Assembly: GCF_000488215.1 (NCBI RefSeq)
Contig: NZ_KI530734.1
Span: 1 to 64,000 of the forward strand
Source: Acinetobacter nectaris CIP 110549
GTDB taxonomy: Bacteria; Pseudomonadota; Gammaproteobacteria; Pseudomonadales; Moraxellaceae
Direction of reading: 5' to 3'
Length of the DNA: 64,000 nt
In this document: piece by piece, positions 23,745-32,736 of the stretch
Layout: every line of letters begins with the position of its first letter
How positions within the stretch are numbered: position 1 is the first letter of the stretch
Made by a program: the position numbers and the translations under genes
Notes under the pieces: model-generated
The model's input: the letters and a program-made list of their open reading frames with translations, nothing else
Databases searched by the model: none
What the model was told of the DNA's origin: nothing

Positions 23745-23834
23745 TGGCGGTGAGAGAGGGATTCGAACCCTCGATACAGTTACCCGTATGCGTCCTTAGC
23801 AGGGACGTGGTTTCAGCCACTCACCCATCTCACC
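23745..23834 (-). tRNA. tRNA-Ser (anticodon GCT)
   Basis: A 90-base class II tRNA on the complement: acceptor GGTGAGA with TCTCACC, anticodon stem CGTCC/GGACG around CTGCTAA, a long variable arm (CATACGGG.TAACTGTATC), and encoded CCA. It leads the tRNA unit. The antisense frame MAVREGFEPSIQ is a familiar false protein. Confidence 0.97.
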
Positions 23835-23846
23835 GGAACGACACGA

Positions 23847-23875
23847 ATAATACAAAGGAAATGCTAGATACGCAA
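23847..23875 (-). promoter_or_regulatory. Promoter of the tRNA-Ser/Arg/Arg unit
   Basis: On the complement: -35 TTGCGT (23870-23875), 17-base spacer, -10 TATTAT (23847-23852), 12 bases before tRNA-Ser. The -35 is the same hexamer as in rRNA P1. Confidence 0.7.
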
Positions 23876-24087
23876 GCGAAGTCTTCATTTTTTTATAAAA
23901 ATAATGACCGGTTAATTACTTTTTAAACAATTTTACCTTTTTTGTTGCATTTATAAACAAGTTCTTGTCTTTTTAAAAAGATAACTAAACAATAGCAAAG
24001 ATATCATACAAATTTGCAATCTATCACGTGCAGTCTTTCCCTGTATGACTTATGCTAAACCTAACTGTGATAAGAAGCTAAATATAT

Positions 24088-26526
24088 ATGAAAAACTGGG
24101 TCGATCCTGAAGCAAAAGCTGAAGCTGAACGCTACGATAATCCAATTCCAAGCCGTATTCTCATTTTAAAAACACTTACAACCTTAGACAAACAGCTGTC
24201 ACATGCCGAACTTGTAGATCATTTCGACATTAAAGATGAAAAAAGTATAGAAGCACTCAGCCACCGACTCAGTGCAATGATTCGTGATGGTCAATTAGGT
24301 AAAGAAGGTATGAAATACTTTATATTACCTGAACAACCTGCACACGATGCCACAATTTATATTAACAATAAGGGTTTAGGCTCTGCCAATATTGATGGCA
24401 AAAATGACCTACTACTCCCTGAAAGAGAGTTACGACTGGTCTTTAACGGCGATCGCATCAAAGTTCGTCAAACTTCAGTTGACCGTAAAGGTAAAGCTTG
24501 GGGTTATATCGAAGAAGTTACTCAGCATCGTGTTAAACAAGTCATTGGTAAACTGTCAGTTCATGACAATGAATATTTTATTCAACCTGCTACACCCAAT
24601 CAGCATCAACCTATTACTTTAGAAAAAGAACTGATTGAACATGCCAAAGCAAATATCGGTGACGCACTGCGTGTTGCCATCGATGACTATCCAACAAGAG
24701 ATACTTTTGCAACAGGACATATCGTTCAATCTATGGCAGATAAAGCCGATACTGAAATCATCATTCCTCAGACTATTTTAGAATTCGGATTACCTTACGA
24801 GTTCCCTCAAGAAGTTGTTGAAGATGCAGAAAGCTTTAAAGAACCAACAGCAACTGATCGCAAAGGGCGTGTAGACCTCCGTGATTTACCACTAGTCACT
24901 ATTGATGGTGAAGATGCTAGAGACTTCGATGATGCAGTCTATGCAGAAAAACGTCCGGGCGGTGGTTACCGTGTTGTTGTCGCAATTGCTGACGTGAGTC
25001 ACTATGTTCGCACAGACAAGCCCTTAGATGATGAAGCACAAGACCGTGGTACTTCAGTTTACTTCCCACATTTTGTTCTACCTATGTTGCCTGAAGCACT
25101 TTCGAATGGATTGTGTTCGTTAAACCCTCATGTAGATCGACTATGCATGGTGTGTGACCTGACTCTTTCACGCTTAGGTCGTGTGACAGGATATGAATTC
25201 TACCCTGCTGTGATGCACTCAAAAGCACGTCTTACATATACTCAGGTTGGTTCATACTTTAACGGCGATTCTAATGCTGTACCGCAAGATCGTACAATTC
25301 AAAAGTCACTCAATACATTGTTCCAAATGTATTCGGTACTGAAATCTCTACGTGAAAAACGTCATGCAATGGAGTTTGAAACGACTGAAACTTACATGAC
25401 GTTTGATGAACTTGGGGGTATTAAAGAAATATTACCTCGCCATAGAAATGATGCACACAAGCTCATTGAAGAATGTATGTTGCTAGCCAATGTCGCTGCA
25501 GCTGATTTCTCACTGAAAAATGATATTCCAATGCTTTATCGTGTACATGAAGCACCTGAACATACAAAGATCCAAAAAGTACGCGATTTTGTGAAAATGC
25601 TTGGTCTGCATTTCCCAGAACAACCAACTCAAGAAGACTATCAACGCGTTATTGAGGCGACCAAAGACCGTATAGATGCTCAAAGCATCCATGCCGTACT
25701 CCTTCGCTCTATGATGCAAGCCTACTATGGCGCAAAAAATGCAGGGCACTTTGGTCTTGCTTACGATGCTTATACACACTTTACTTCACCAATTCGTCGC
25801 TATCCTGACTTGTTATTACACCGTGCGATCAAAGCAAATCTACAAAAGAAACCATACCCTATTTCAGGTGCAGAATTAGATGATGCAGGAGAGCACTTCT
25901 CTCAAACTGAACGCCGTGCAGATGAAGCATCACGCAGTGTAACTTCGTGGTTAAAGTGCCACTACATGAAACAGCACCTTGGTGATGAGTTCATTGGTCA
26001 TGTCAGTGCAGTCACTGAGTTTGGTTTATTTATTACACTGAAAGACTTATATGTTGATGGCATGATTCATATTAGCCAACTCGGTGATGACTTCTTTGTT
26101 TATGACATCGCGAGCCAAACACTGATCGGTCAAAACAGAGGTCAAATATTTGGACTAGGTGATGAAGTTAAAATTAAAGTTGCGGGCGTAAACTTAGACG
26201 AACGTAAAATTGATTTTGAGTTATTGAAACAAGTGACACATGCAGGACGTACCGTACGTGAGCGTGCACCACGTGCTGCAAGATCGACTGTTGCTGCTGT
26301 TAAAGAAGAAGTTTTCATACCAACAACAAAGGCCAAAACAGAAGATGAACCACAACAAACACCTGTAAAAGAGCATAAGCCGAAGAAAAAGAAAAAATCG
26401 AATAAACCGAGCTCTTACAGTAAAAAAGCCAAACCATCTGCTAAACAAGATGTCAAAGCTGAGAAAAAAGAAAAGGTGAAAAAGAAAAAAAAGAAATCTA
26501 ATGCGAAGCCTAAAATAGCTGAATAA
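24088..26526 (+). CDS. rnr: Ribonuclease R
   Basis: Processive 3'-5' exoribonuclease that degrades structured RNA, including rRNA and mRNA fragments. The order is: N-terminal winged-helix and cold-shock domains, the RNB catalytic domain with 'TIDGEDARDFDDAV' (catalytic aspartates, about residues 272-285) and 'THFTSPIRRYPDLLLHR', a C-terminal S1 domain ('GHVSAVTEFGLFITL'), and a Lys-rich tail of about 80 residues. The length of 812 equals the E. coli enzyme (813). The gap before it has no obvious strong promoter. Confidence 0.97.
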   Translation: MKNWVDPEAKAEAERYDNPIPSRILILKTLTTLDKQLSHAELVDHFDIKDEKSIEALSHRLSAMIRDGQLGKEGMKYFILPEQPAHDATIYINNKGLGSANIDGKNDLLLPERELRLVFNGDRIKVRQTSVDRKGKAWGYIEEVTQHRVKQVIGKLSVHDNEYFIQPATPNQHQPITLEKELIEHAKANIGDALRVAIDDYPTRDTFATGHIVQSMADKADTEIIIPQTILEFGLPYEFPQEVVEDAESFKEPTATDRKGRVDLRDLPLVTIDGEDARDFDDAVYAEKRPGGGYRVVVAIADVSHYVRTDKPLDDEAQDRGTSVYFPHFVLPMLPEALSNGLCSLNPHVDRLCMVCDLTLSRLGRVTGYEFYPAVMHSKARLTYTQVGSYFNGDSNAVPQDRTIQKSLNTLFQMYSVLKSLREKRHAMEFETTETYMTFDELGGIKEILPRHRNDAHKLIEECMLLANVAAADFSLKNDIPMLYRVHEAPEHTKIQKVRDFVKMLGLHFPEQPTQEDYQRVIEATKDRIDAQSIHAVLLRSMMQAYYGAKNAGHFGLAYDAYTHFTSPIRRYPDLLLHRAIKANLQKKPYPISGAELDDAGEHFSQTERRADEASRSVTSWLKCHYMKQHLGDEFIGHVSAVTEFGLFITLKDLYVDGMIHISQLGDDFFVYDIASQTLIGQNRGQIFGLGDEVKIKVAGVNLDERKIDFELLKQVTHAGRTVRERAPRAARSTVAAVKEEVFIPTTKAKTEDEPQQTPVKEHKPKKKKKSNKPSSYSKKAKPSAKQDVKAEKKEKVKKKKKKSNAKPKIAE

Positions 26527-26533
26527 TTAGTGT

Positions 26534-26571
26534 ATTCCGAGTATGAAAGATATTTCGTACTCGGAATTTTT
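26534..26571. terminator. Bidirectional terminator, rnr / TetR gene
   Basis: ATTCCGAGTA (26534-26543) pairs perfectly with TACTCGGAAT (26558-26567), followed by a T-run on the plus strand. It overlaps the stop codon of the converging TetR gene. Confidence 0.75.
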
Positions 26572-27121
26572 ATGACTCTAATGATGCAATCATTGTATTT
26601 ATATTTCTATATGCTTGCTGTGCAACAGTATCATCGTATCCTTCTACTAAAAATCGACTTATGAGTCCTTCTAAAATGTGATAAACCAAGTCTGCAATCA
26701 CAATATAGTTTTTCAATGACTCACATGCTTGATAGACATAATCCCTTAACCATATTTTATGTATTCTTGCATATTCAATTAAGTCATCCTGTGTTTTACC
26801 CGATTCACCCACAACACGCACAAACATACAGCCTTTAAAAGATTCAGACTGAAACCATTCAAAATGCCACTTTAAAATACTATTTACTTTTTCTTCACTT
26901 GTATGACTTTCAACATACGTCATTAAGCTATGACGATACTGTGTATCTCTTACACTAAGCACCTGTTTTATTAGTTCATTTTTATTTTTAAAATGCGTAT
27001 AAAGTGTTGTTTTTGAACAGCCCGAGATATCACGTATTAAGTCGACCCCAACACCTGTAAAACTTTGTTCATTAAAAAGTTTTTCTGCTGTATCTAGTAT
27101 TTTTAAAGCTGACTTAGACAT
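26570..27121 (-). CDS. TetR/AcrR-family repressor of the HPP gene
   Basis: A 183-residue regulator. The N-terminal helix-turn-helix is 'GVGVDLIRDISGCSKTTLYTHFKNKNELI' (residues about 22-50); the C-terminal ligand domain is typical of AcrR-type regulators with 'RDTQYRH'. GGAGAGGG precedes the ATG closely. It diverges from the HPP gene, and the 96-base gap holds two near-identical palindromes, so it most likely represses itself and the HPP gene. The inducer is unknown. Confidence 0.88.
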   Translation of the reverse strand: MSKSALKILDTAEKLFNEQSFTGVGVDLIRDISGCSKTTLYTHFKNKNELIKQVLSVRDTQYRHSLMTYVESHTSEEKVNSILKWHFEWFQSESFKGCMFVRVVGESGKTQDDLIEYARIHKIWLRDYVYQACESLKNYIVIADLVYHILEGLISRFLVEGYDDTVAQQAYRNINTMIASLES

Positions 27122-27133
27122 ACCCTCTCCAAT

Positions 27134-27149
27134 AGTACAGATCTGTACT
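27134..27149. promoter_or_regulatory. Palindromic operator 1 (TetR/HPP divergon)
   Basis: AGTACAGATCTGTACT, a perfect 16-bp palindrome. It lies 12 bases before the TetR start and overlaps the likely -35 of the HPP gene. Confidence 0.8.
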
Positions 27150-27166
27150 TATCAAAAAACCACTGC

Positions 27167-27172
27167 TATACT
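27167..27172 (+). promoter_or_regulatory. -10 element of the HPP gene
   Basis: TATACT between the two operators. At 17-base spacing the -35 position (27144-27149, TGTACT) falls within operator 1, which fits repression by occlusion. Confidence 0.5.
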
Positions 27173-27181
27173 GCACATAAT

Positions 27182-27197
27182 AGTACAAATCTGTACT
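27182..27197. promoter_or_regulatory. Palindromic operator 2 (TetR/HPP divergon)
   Basis: AGTACAAATCTGTACT differs from operator 1 at one base. The two centres are 48 bases apart. It lies 20 bases before the HPP start. Confidence 0.8.
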
Positions 27198-27217
27198 CCA
27201 ACATAGAGATATTCCAT

Positions 27218-27754
27218 ATGAAGTCTATTTTTCATGGTAAAGAGAAAGTTCCTGCAAGAGCATCAAATAAAGAGATTTTTTATGGATTTATGGGTGGCAT
27301 GATCAGTATTTTCAGCCTTTTATTTATTACTCAACTTTCAGGTCATTTACTCATTATGGCACCATTTGGTGCAAGCTGTGTTTTACTTTACGCTGCGCCG
27401 CAATCGCCTTTGGCTCAACCACGTAATATTATATTTGGACACTTTATTTCAGCAGCAATTGGTCTAATTTTTCTAAATATTTTAGGGACTTTAGCCTTTA
27501 GCATTGCCTGCGCTGTTGGTCTAGCTATTGCGTGCATGCAATTCTTTCAATGTGTACATCCTCCCGCAGGTGCAAATCCATTGGTTATTTTACTTACAGC
27601 ACATGAAGTCACATATCATTGGAGTTTTTTATTTTTTCCTGTATTACTCGGCTCAGTTACATTAGTTGCTATTGCCTATGCTGTACATCAAATAAGTCAA
27701 ACTAAATGGCCTATATATCAACTAGGGTTGCTTAAAACACCACCGAAAAAATAA
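27218..27754 (+). CDS. HPP-family integral membrane protein
   Basis: A 178-residue protein with about four to five membrane segments and the family signature 'CVHPPAGANPL' (HPP at 114-116), plus 'MAPFGASCVLLYAAP'. HPP proteins have been linked to nitrite transport in plastids and cyanobacteria; the role in this organism is unknown. The divergent TetR gene and its operators suggest expression induced by a small molecule. Confidence 0.88.
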   Translation: MKSIFHGKEKVPARASNKEIFYGFMGGMISIFSLLFITQLSGHLLIMAPFGASCVLLYAAPQSPLAQPRNIIFGHFISAAIGLIFLNILGTLAFSIACAVGLAIACMQFFQCVHPPAGANPLVILLTAHEVTYHWSFLFFPVLLGSVTLVAIAYAVHQISQTKWPIYQLGLLKTPPKK

Positions 27755-27851
27755 TAAACTTGGCTTTTCTAAAATAATCCAATACTTAACCTTGATTTTT
27801 CAAGCGATCAGACATACATCTAATAAATAGAGATCATTTTTGGTGAATTCA

Positions 27852-29891
27852 ATGACATTACAACAAGCAATACTTCCTACCCCTGACTTTTCTAATATTG
27901 AATTGCCAGTATTAAAAACTCAGATTGAAAATGCGATTCATCAAGGACAAACTTTTTTAGATCAATTACAAGCTGTCCCTGAGACCAATTTGGCTCAACG
28001 AGATGTCATTAATGAACTAGATGAACTCAGTAATGGGTTAGATGAAGTATTTGGATTACTGTCTCACCTTAATGCTGTGATGAACAATGCTGAGACTCGT
28101 GAAATATATCAGGCAGTTTTACCACAACTCAGTCAATACTATACAAATATGGGACAACATACCGTTCTATATCAAACCTATCAACAATTCCATGACAGTC
28201 AACTTTTCTCAACATGTTCTGAAGCACAGCAAAGTGCAATTCGTCTTGCATTACGTGATTTCAAACTTTCAGGTGTTGCATTAGAAGGCGAACAGAAAAA
28301 ACGTTATGCAGAAATTTCAGCACGACTCTCACAACTTTCGTCTGACTTTTTAAACCATGTACTTGATGCAACACAAGCCTACTTTAAGCCCCTTAATCAT
28401 GATGAATTAGCAGGATTACCTGAAAGTAGTGTTGAACTGCTTAAGCAATATGGAGCACAGCGAGAATTAGAACAACCTGTTGCTACACTCGACTTTCCTT
28501 CTTATCTTGCAATTATGACCTACGCAAAAGATCGTAAACTGCGCGAAACGCTTTACCATGCTTATACCACAAGAGCCTCTGACCAAGCAGAGCAACCTGA
28601 GTTAGACAATACGCAAGTCATGGAAGAAATTTTAAAATTGCGTCAAGAAAAAGCAAAACTACTCGGTTTTGAACATTACGCAGACCTTTCTTTAGCAAGT
28701 AAAATGGCACCTGATGCAAATACTGTAGAAAAATTCTTATTCGATCTTGCTGAACATGCCAAACAACCTGCTCAACAGGAAGTCAGTGAGCTTAAAGCGA
28801 TTGCCTTACAAGATGGTATTGAAGACTTACAACCGTGGGATGCAACGTATTACTCTGAAAAATTAAAGCAACAACAGTTCAATCTTTCTCAAGAAGAACT
28901 CAAGCCTTACTTCCCTGCACCGAAAGTGGTCAATGGACTCTTTAGTATTGTTAAAAAGCTTTACAACCTAGACATTATGGAAAGAATTGCTCCTGTATGG
29001 CAATCCGATGTGAAATACTATGAAATAGAAGACCATGGTCAAGTTATTGCGGGCTTTTATTTAGACTTATATGCACGTAGCGGTAAACGTGGTGGCGCAT
29101 GGATGAATGGCTTCAGAGCACGTATGCAAACTAAGGAAAGCTTACAAAAACCTATTTGCTATATGGTATGTAATTTCACTCCACCAGTTGGCAGCCAACC
29201 TGCGCTACTTACACATGATGAAGTTATTACCCTATTCCATGAATTTGGACATGGCTTACATCACATGCTCACAGAAGTAGATAATATTGCTGTTTCAGGT
29301 GTAAATGGTGTTGCTTGGGATGCTGTTGAACTACCAAGCCAATTTATGGAGTTTTGGGCTTGGGATAAAGAATCGTTAGACCAACTGACCGAGCATGTAG
29401 AGAGCAAAGAAACACTCCCACAAGAGCTATTAGATGCTCTACTTAACGCACGCTTTTTCCAATCAGGTATGCAAACCTTACGTCAGCTTGAATTTGCGCT
29501 TTTTGACTTCACAATTCATCAAAAGTCTCCTGCATTAAATGCAGAATCTATTCAAAAAACACTTGATGATATTCGTAAGCAAATTGCTGTTTTGCCAACA
29601 ACAGTAGAAAATCGTTTCCAGCATGGGTTTAGCCATATTTTTGCAGGCGGTTACGCTGCTGGCTATTACTCATATAAATGGGCTGAAGTTTTAGCAAGTG
29701 ATGCCTTTGATCGCTTTGAACAAGAAGGTGTATTCAATACAAAAACAGGACAAGACTTTAGATCATCCATTCTTGCTGTTGGTGGTAAACATGATGCATT
29801 AACTGCTTTTAGCAATTTCCGTGGTAGAGCACCAAAAATTGATGCATTACTTCGTCATCAAGGTTGGACACCAACAATACAAAGCGCTTAA
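27852..29891 (+). CDS. prlC: Oligopeptidase A (M3 family)
   Basis: Cytosolic zinc metallopeptidase that degrades oligopeptides, including cleaved signal peptides. The zinc motif HEFGH is near residues 463-467 ('LFHEFGHGLHHML'), with downstream Glu in 'AWDAVELPSQFMEFW'. The start is taken as ATG 27852 (679 residues, E. coli 680); the frame opens upstream at a TTG (27840) and GTG. It is followed after 28 bases by the yheV-like gene. Confidence 0.95.
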   Translation: MTLQQAILPTPDFSNIELPVLKTQIENAIHQGQTFLDQLQAVPETNLAQRDVINELDELSNGLDEVFGLLSHLNAVMNNAETREIYQAVLPQLSQYYTNMGQHTVLYQTYQQFHDSQLFSTCSEAQQSAIRLALRDFKLSGVALEGEQKKRYAEISARLSQLSSDFLNHVLDATQAYFKPLNHDELAGLPESSVELLKQYGAQRELEQPVATLDFPSYLAIMTYAKDRKLRETLYHAYTTRASDQAEQPELDNTQVMEEILKLRQEKAKLLGFEHYADLSLASKMAPDANTVEKFLFDLAEHAKQPAQQEVSELKAIALQDGIEDLQPWDATYYSEKLKQQQFNLSQEELKPYFPAPKVVNGLFSIVKKLYNLDIMERIAPVWQSDVKYYEIEDHGQVIAGFYLDLYARSGKRGGAWMNGFRARMQTKESLQKPICYMVCNFTPPVGSQPALLTHDEVITLFHEFGHGLHHMLTEVDNIAVSGVNGVAWDAVELPSQFMEFWAWDKESLDQLTEHVESKETLPQELLDALLNARFFQSGMQTLRQLEFALFDFTIHQKSPALNAESIQKTLDDIRKQIAVLPTTVENRFQHGFSHIFAGGYAAGYYSYKWAEVLASDAFDRFEQEGVFNTKTGQDFRSSILAVGGKHDALTAFSNFRGRAPKIDALLRHQGWTPTIQSA

Positions 29892-29919
29892 ACTGACAGC
29901 ACACACTGGTTAATGAGTC

Positions 29920-30135
29920 ATGCTTAATATGAAGATAAAAAAACGATTTATTGCAGGGGTTAGATGCCCAAAATGTAATAGTCTCGATCGAATTATTATG
30001 CTGACTCATGAACAGCGTGAATGGATTGAATGTATTGAATGCGATTACTCTGATAACCGCCCTACACCAGAAGAAATACAACAACATCCTAAAGATGATA
30101 TTGGTGTCATACAATTTAAACCGAGAAATCATTAA
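29920..30135 (+). CDS. yheV: YheV-family zinc-ribbon protein
   Basis: A 71-residue protein with two CxxC pairs, Cys16/Cys19 ('CPKC') and Cys38/Cys41 ('CIEC'), forming a small zinc ribbon. 'KKRFIAGVRCPKC' and 'DRIIM...EWIECIECDYS' match the family. Function unknown. The position right after prlC suggests co-transcription. Met4 is an alternative start. Confidence 0.85.
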   Translation: MLNMKIKKRFIAGVRCPKCNSLDRIIMLTHEQREWIECIECDYSDNRPTPEEIQQHPKDDIGVIQFKPRNH

Positions 30136-30152
30136 ACTATTGGAAAACCATC

Positions 30153-30419
30153 ATGAAGTATAAAAAAATACTTTCTTTTATTTTTATAAGTTTGTCTATA
30201 AATGTACCTATGCATATTTCTTATGCTCATCCACTTTCAAATACTGAATCTTCTTTACACAAAGAACAACATGATAAATTTAATGATGAGATTCAAAGAC
30301 TCAAAGAAAGGAAAAAAGAGTTATTTAAACAACAAAAAACAGTCGATAAGATGATACACCTTAAAGAAATTCAGCTAAAACAGTTAGAAAAAGAGTTAAA
30401 CATAAAAAAAGTAGCATGA
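30153..30419 (+). CDS. Small exported coiled-coil protein
   Basis: An 88-residue hypothetical. A signal peptide ('ILSFIFISLSINVPMHISYA') is cleaved near Ala26. The remaining ~60 residues are highly charged and heptad-like ('IQRLKERKKELFKQQKTVDKMIHLKEIQLKQLEKEL'), so a coiled coil is likely. GGAA lies before the ATG. Its last codons overlap the hairpin of the terminator of the converging sdhE-ygfX unit. Confidence 0.65.
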   Translation: MKYKKILSFIFISLSINVPMHISYAHPLSNTESSLHKEQHDKFNDEIQRLKERKKELFKQQKTVDKMIHLKEIQLKQLEKELNIKKVA

Positions 30420-30442
30420 ACGACGGTTTTGTCCATGCTACT
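30403..30442 (-). terminator. Terminator of the sdhE-ygfX unit
   Basis: Perfect 9-bp stem AGTAGCATG (30410-30418) / CATGCTACT (30434-30442). On the minus strand it is followed by seven T (30404-30410). It overlaps the end of the plus-strand gene ending at 30419. Confidence 0.8.
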
Positions 30443-30528
30443 GTAAACTGAGTATTCAAAATATATCGCTTAACCCATACTTATAAGAATAATAAACAAC
30501 CTAGATAAAATCATTTGCCTACTTGTTA

Positions 30529-30957
30529 CTATTTCATGTCATTTAAGTCATATGAATTAGAACCTTGATATAATTTAGAAACAATTTTTAATTTTTTAAA
30601 ATTCTCATAAGAGAGCTGATCTCTCCAAATAATATATGTTGCTTTCGAAGCATTACTATAGATCACAAAATATAAGTAGTGATCTAAAACATAAATATTC
30701 TCTAGATGTGAAACTGACCTATTATCGAACTCAAAAGTCCAAATACTTTCATCCAACATTGCTATGGACGACAATCTTGGCAATGTTCTCATAAAAATAC
30801 TATAGCTAAGACACAATAAAAAAATACAAGCAACCCAGTACTCTATAAGAAGTACTTGATACAACATATAGCTTATCCCGACCATACAACAAACTTGAAT
30901 AGAAATGGCAAGTTTACTTCTAGGCTTAATAGAACAATATAAGCTAGCCATGTACAT
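30529..30957 (-). CDS. YgfX (CptA)-like membrane protein
   Basis: A 142-residue protein with two neighbouring membrane segments (about residues 17-57) and a soluble tail. The tail end 'YIIWRDQLSYENFKKLKIVSKL' resembles the conserved 'RDS-x-FRRL' end of YgfX, the partner encoded beside SdhE in E. coli. It overlaps the end of sdhE by 14 bases, the same gene order. The older toxin label for YgfX is disputed. Identity rests mostly on context and layout. Confidence 0.65.
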   Translation of the reverse strand: MYMASLYCSIKPRSKLAISIQVCCMVGISYMLYQVLLIEYWVACIFLLCLSYSIFMRTLPRLSSIAMLDESIWTFEFDNRSVSHLENIYVLDHYLYFVIYSNASKATYIIWRDQLSYENFKKLKIVSKLYQGSNSYDLNDMK

Positions 30958-31201
30958 AATTTTTGAGCTTTATAATTAAATTCTGCATCTCTTGTGTAGG
31001 AGCTTCTGAAGTTTCCATTAGCCAATCTAAGATATCAGGGTCTTCATACGTAATGAGTGTTTCAAATAATACTTGTTCATCCAAAGGTGCTTTCAAATAG
31101 TAGTTTTTAACATACAGATCAAAATATACATCTATTTCTTTTAAGCCCCTTCTTGCTCTATAAATTGTTTTTCTCTGTATTAATGTCATATTTTCCGTCA
31201 C
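30944..31201 (-). CDS. sdhE: FAD assembly factor SdhE
   Basis: Small helical protein that helps attach FAD to succinate dehydrogenase flavoprotein. The hallmark 'RARRGLKEID' (Arg-Gly-x-x-Glu, residues 15-24) is present, and 'YEDPDILDWL' is typical. It begins at GTG 31201 with AAGGA seven bases upstream; ATG at codon 5 is the alternative. It lies downstream of the ribosomal block but beyond a strong terminator, so it needs its own promoter. Confidence 0.88.
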   Translation of the reverse strand: MTENMTLIQRKTIYRARRGLKEIDVYFDLYVKNYYLKAPLDEQVLFETLITYEDPDILDWLMETSEAPTQEMQNLIIKLKNYVHG

Positions 31202-31272
31202 TGTTACATCCTTATAGCAATAAGCTCATATTATTATTTCACATAACTAGTCTAAAATTTTCTCTAGAGCAA

Positions 31273-31300
31273 TAAAAAAGGCCGGAAAATCCGGCCTTTT
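31273..31300 (-). terminator. Terminator of the alpha operon
   Basis: Complement AAAAGGCCGGATTTTCCGGCC followed by T6: stem GGCCGGA/TCCGGCC. It lies 14 bases after rplQ. Confidence 0.9.
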
Positions 31301-31314
31301 GTCAGAATAAAAAA

Positions 31315-31692
31315 TTATTCTGCTGAAGTATTAACTTCACGGTCTACTAACTCAACGTAAGCCATTGGTGCTGCATCTCCAGCACGGTGACCTGCTTTAA
31401 GTACACGTAGATAACCGCCGTTACGTTCTTTGTAACGAGGGCCTAGAACGGTAAATAATTTACCAACAGTTGCTGCATTACGAGTACGAGCAAACGCTAT
31501 TCTGCGGTTTGCTACTGTATCGTTTTTAGCTAAAGTGATTAAAGGCTCAGCAACACGACGAAGCTCTTTCGCTTTAGGCAAAGTTGTTTTAATTAGCTCA
31601 TGCTCAACTAAAGCATTTGCTAAATTTTGGAACAACGCCTTACGATGGCTGCTTGTACGGCCTAATTTCACACCACTATTACGATGACGCAT
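31315..31692 (-). CDS. rplQ: 50S ribosomal protein L17
   Basis: Last gene of the alpha operon. '[28 protein letters not shown]' is the L17 start, and '[16 protein letters not shown]' the conserved end. 125 residues (E. coli 127). It follows rpoA by 18 bases and is followed by a strong terminator. Confidence 0.98.
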   Translation of the reverse strand: MRHRNSGVKLGRTSSHRKALFQNLANALVEHELIKTTLPKAKELRRVAEPLITLAKNDTVANRRIAFARTRNAATVGKLFTVLGPRYKERNGGYLRVLKAGHRAGDAAPMAYVELVDREVNTSAE

Positions 31693-31710
31693 GGTGATAG
31701 TCCTACTTAA

Positions 31711-32718
31711 TTAACGGCTACGATAGGCAAAACGGTCGTCCATACGAAGACTAGCAGGTGGCCAGTTTTCTAGACGCATACCGAGTTGTAAACCTTTCGA
31801 TGCCAAAACATCTTTAATCTCAGTTAACGATTTTTTACCTAAGTTTGGAGTTTTTAACAACTCAACTTCAGTACGTTGAACGAGATCACCAATGTAGTAA
31901 ATATTTTCTGCTTTTAAACAATTCGCAGAACGAACAGTAAGCTCTAGATCATCTACTGGACGAAGCAATATTGGATCAACTTCTTCGCGAGGTTCTTGAG
32001 CAACTGGTGCTTGATCTTTCTGAAGGTCAACAAAAATTGCAATTTGTTGTTGCAAGATTGTTGCCGCTTTGCGGATAGCTTCTTCAGGATCAACAGTACC
32101 ATTTGTTTCAAGATCGATGACCAACTTATCAAGGTCAGTACGTTGTTCCACACGTGCATTTTCTACAGTGTATGAAACACGATTGATTGGGCTATAACTT
32201 GCATCTAACTGTAAACGACCAACAGGACGTGTTTCACCTTCCGGGAAACGTGAGTCAGATGTTTCATAACCACGACCTTGTGCGACTTTCAGGCGCATTT
32301 TTAATGAACCTGTAGCGCTTAAAGTCCCGATCAAATGCTCAGGGTTAACCAACTCAACATTATGTGGCAAACGAAGGTCAGCAGCTGTTACATCTCCTGG
32401 CCCTTGTTTTTCTAATGTTAAATATGCTTCATTTTGATCGAACAGCTTAATCGACAATCCTTTAAGGTTCAGCAAGAGCTCGACGATGTCCTGCTGCAAG
32501 CCTTCTAAAGTACTGTACTCGTGCTCGACGCCTTCTATTTCCACTTCAACCACAGCTGCGCCAGGTAAAGAAGAAAGTAGGATGCGACGTAAAGCATTAC
32601 CAAGAGTATGGCCAAAACCACGCTCTAAAGGTTCAAGAATCACTTTTGCCGAGGTCCCGCTTGCCGCTTCGACCTTGATCGCTTGCGGAGTTAGAAACTC
32701 GTTTGCAGTACGCGTCAT
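31711..32718 (-). CDS. rpoA: RNA polymerase alpha subunit
   Basis: Scaffold subunit of RNA polymerase. The N-terminal dimerisation domain contains '[26 protein letters not shown]'. A flexible linker near residues 230-250 is followed by the C-terminal domain that binds UP elements and activators ('[23 protein letters not shown]', '[14 protein letters not shown]'). Residue count 335 (E. coli 329). Confidence 0.98.
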   Translation of the reverse strand: MTRTANEFLTPQAIKVEAASGTSAKVILEPLERGFGHTLGNALRRILLSSLPGAAVVEVEIEGVEHEYSTLEGLQQDIVELLLNLKGLSIKLFDQNEAYLTLEKQGPGDVTAADLRLPHNVELVNPEHLIGTLSATGSLKMRLKVAQGRGYETSDSRFPEGETRPVGRLQLDASYSPINRVSYTVENARVEQRTDLDKLVIDLETNGTVDPEEAIRKAATILQQQIAIFVDLQKDQAPVAQEPREEVDPILLRPVDDLELTVRSANCLKAENIYYIGDLVQRTEVELLKTPNLGKKSLTEIKDVLASKGLQLGMRLENWPPASLRMDDRFAYRSR

Positions 32719-32736
32719 TTATTGCTACCTCAAGGA

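Noticed and set aside
23744-23926. 60-codon frame starting MAVREGFEPSIQ
   Set aside because: Antisense of tRNA-Ser(GCT); a familiar false protein.
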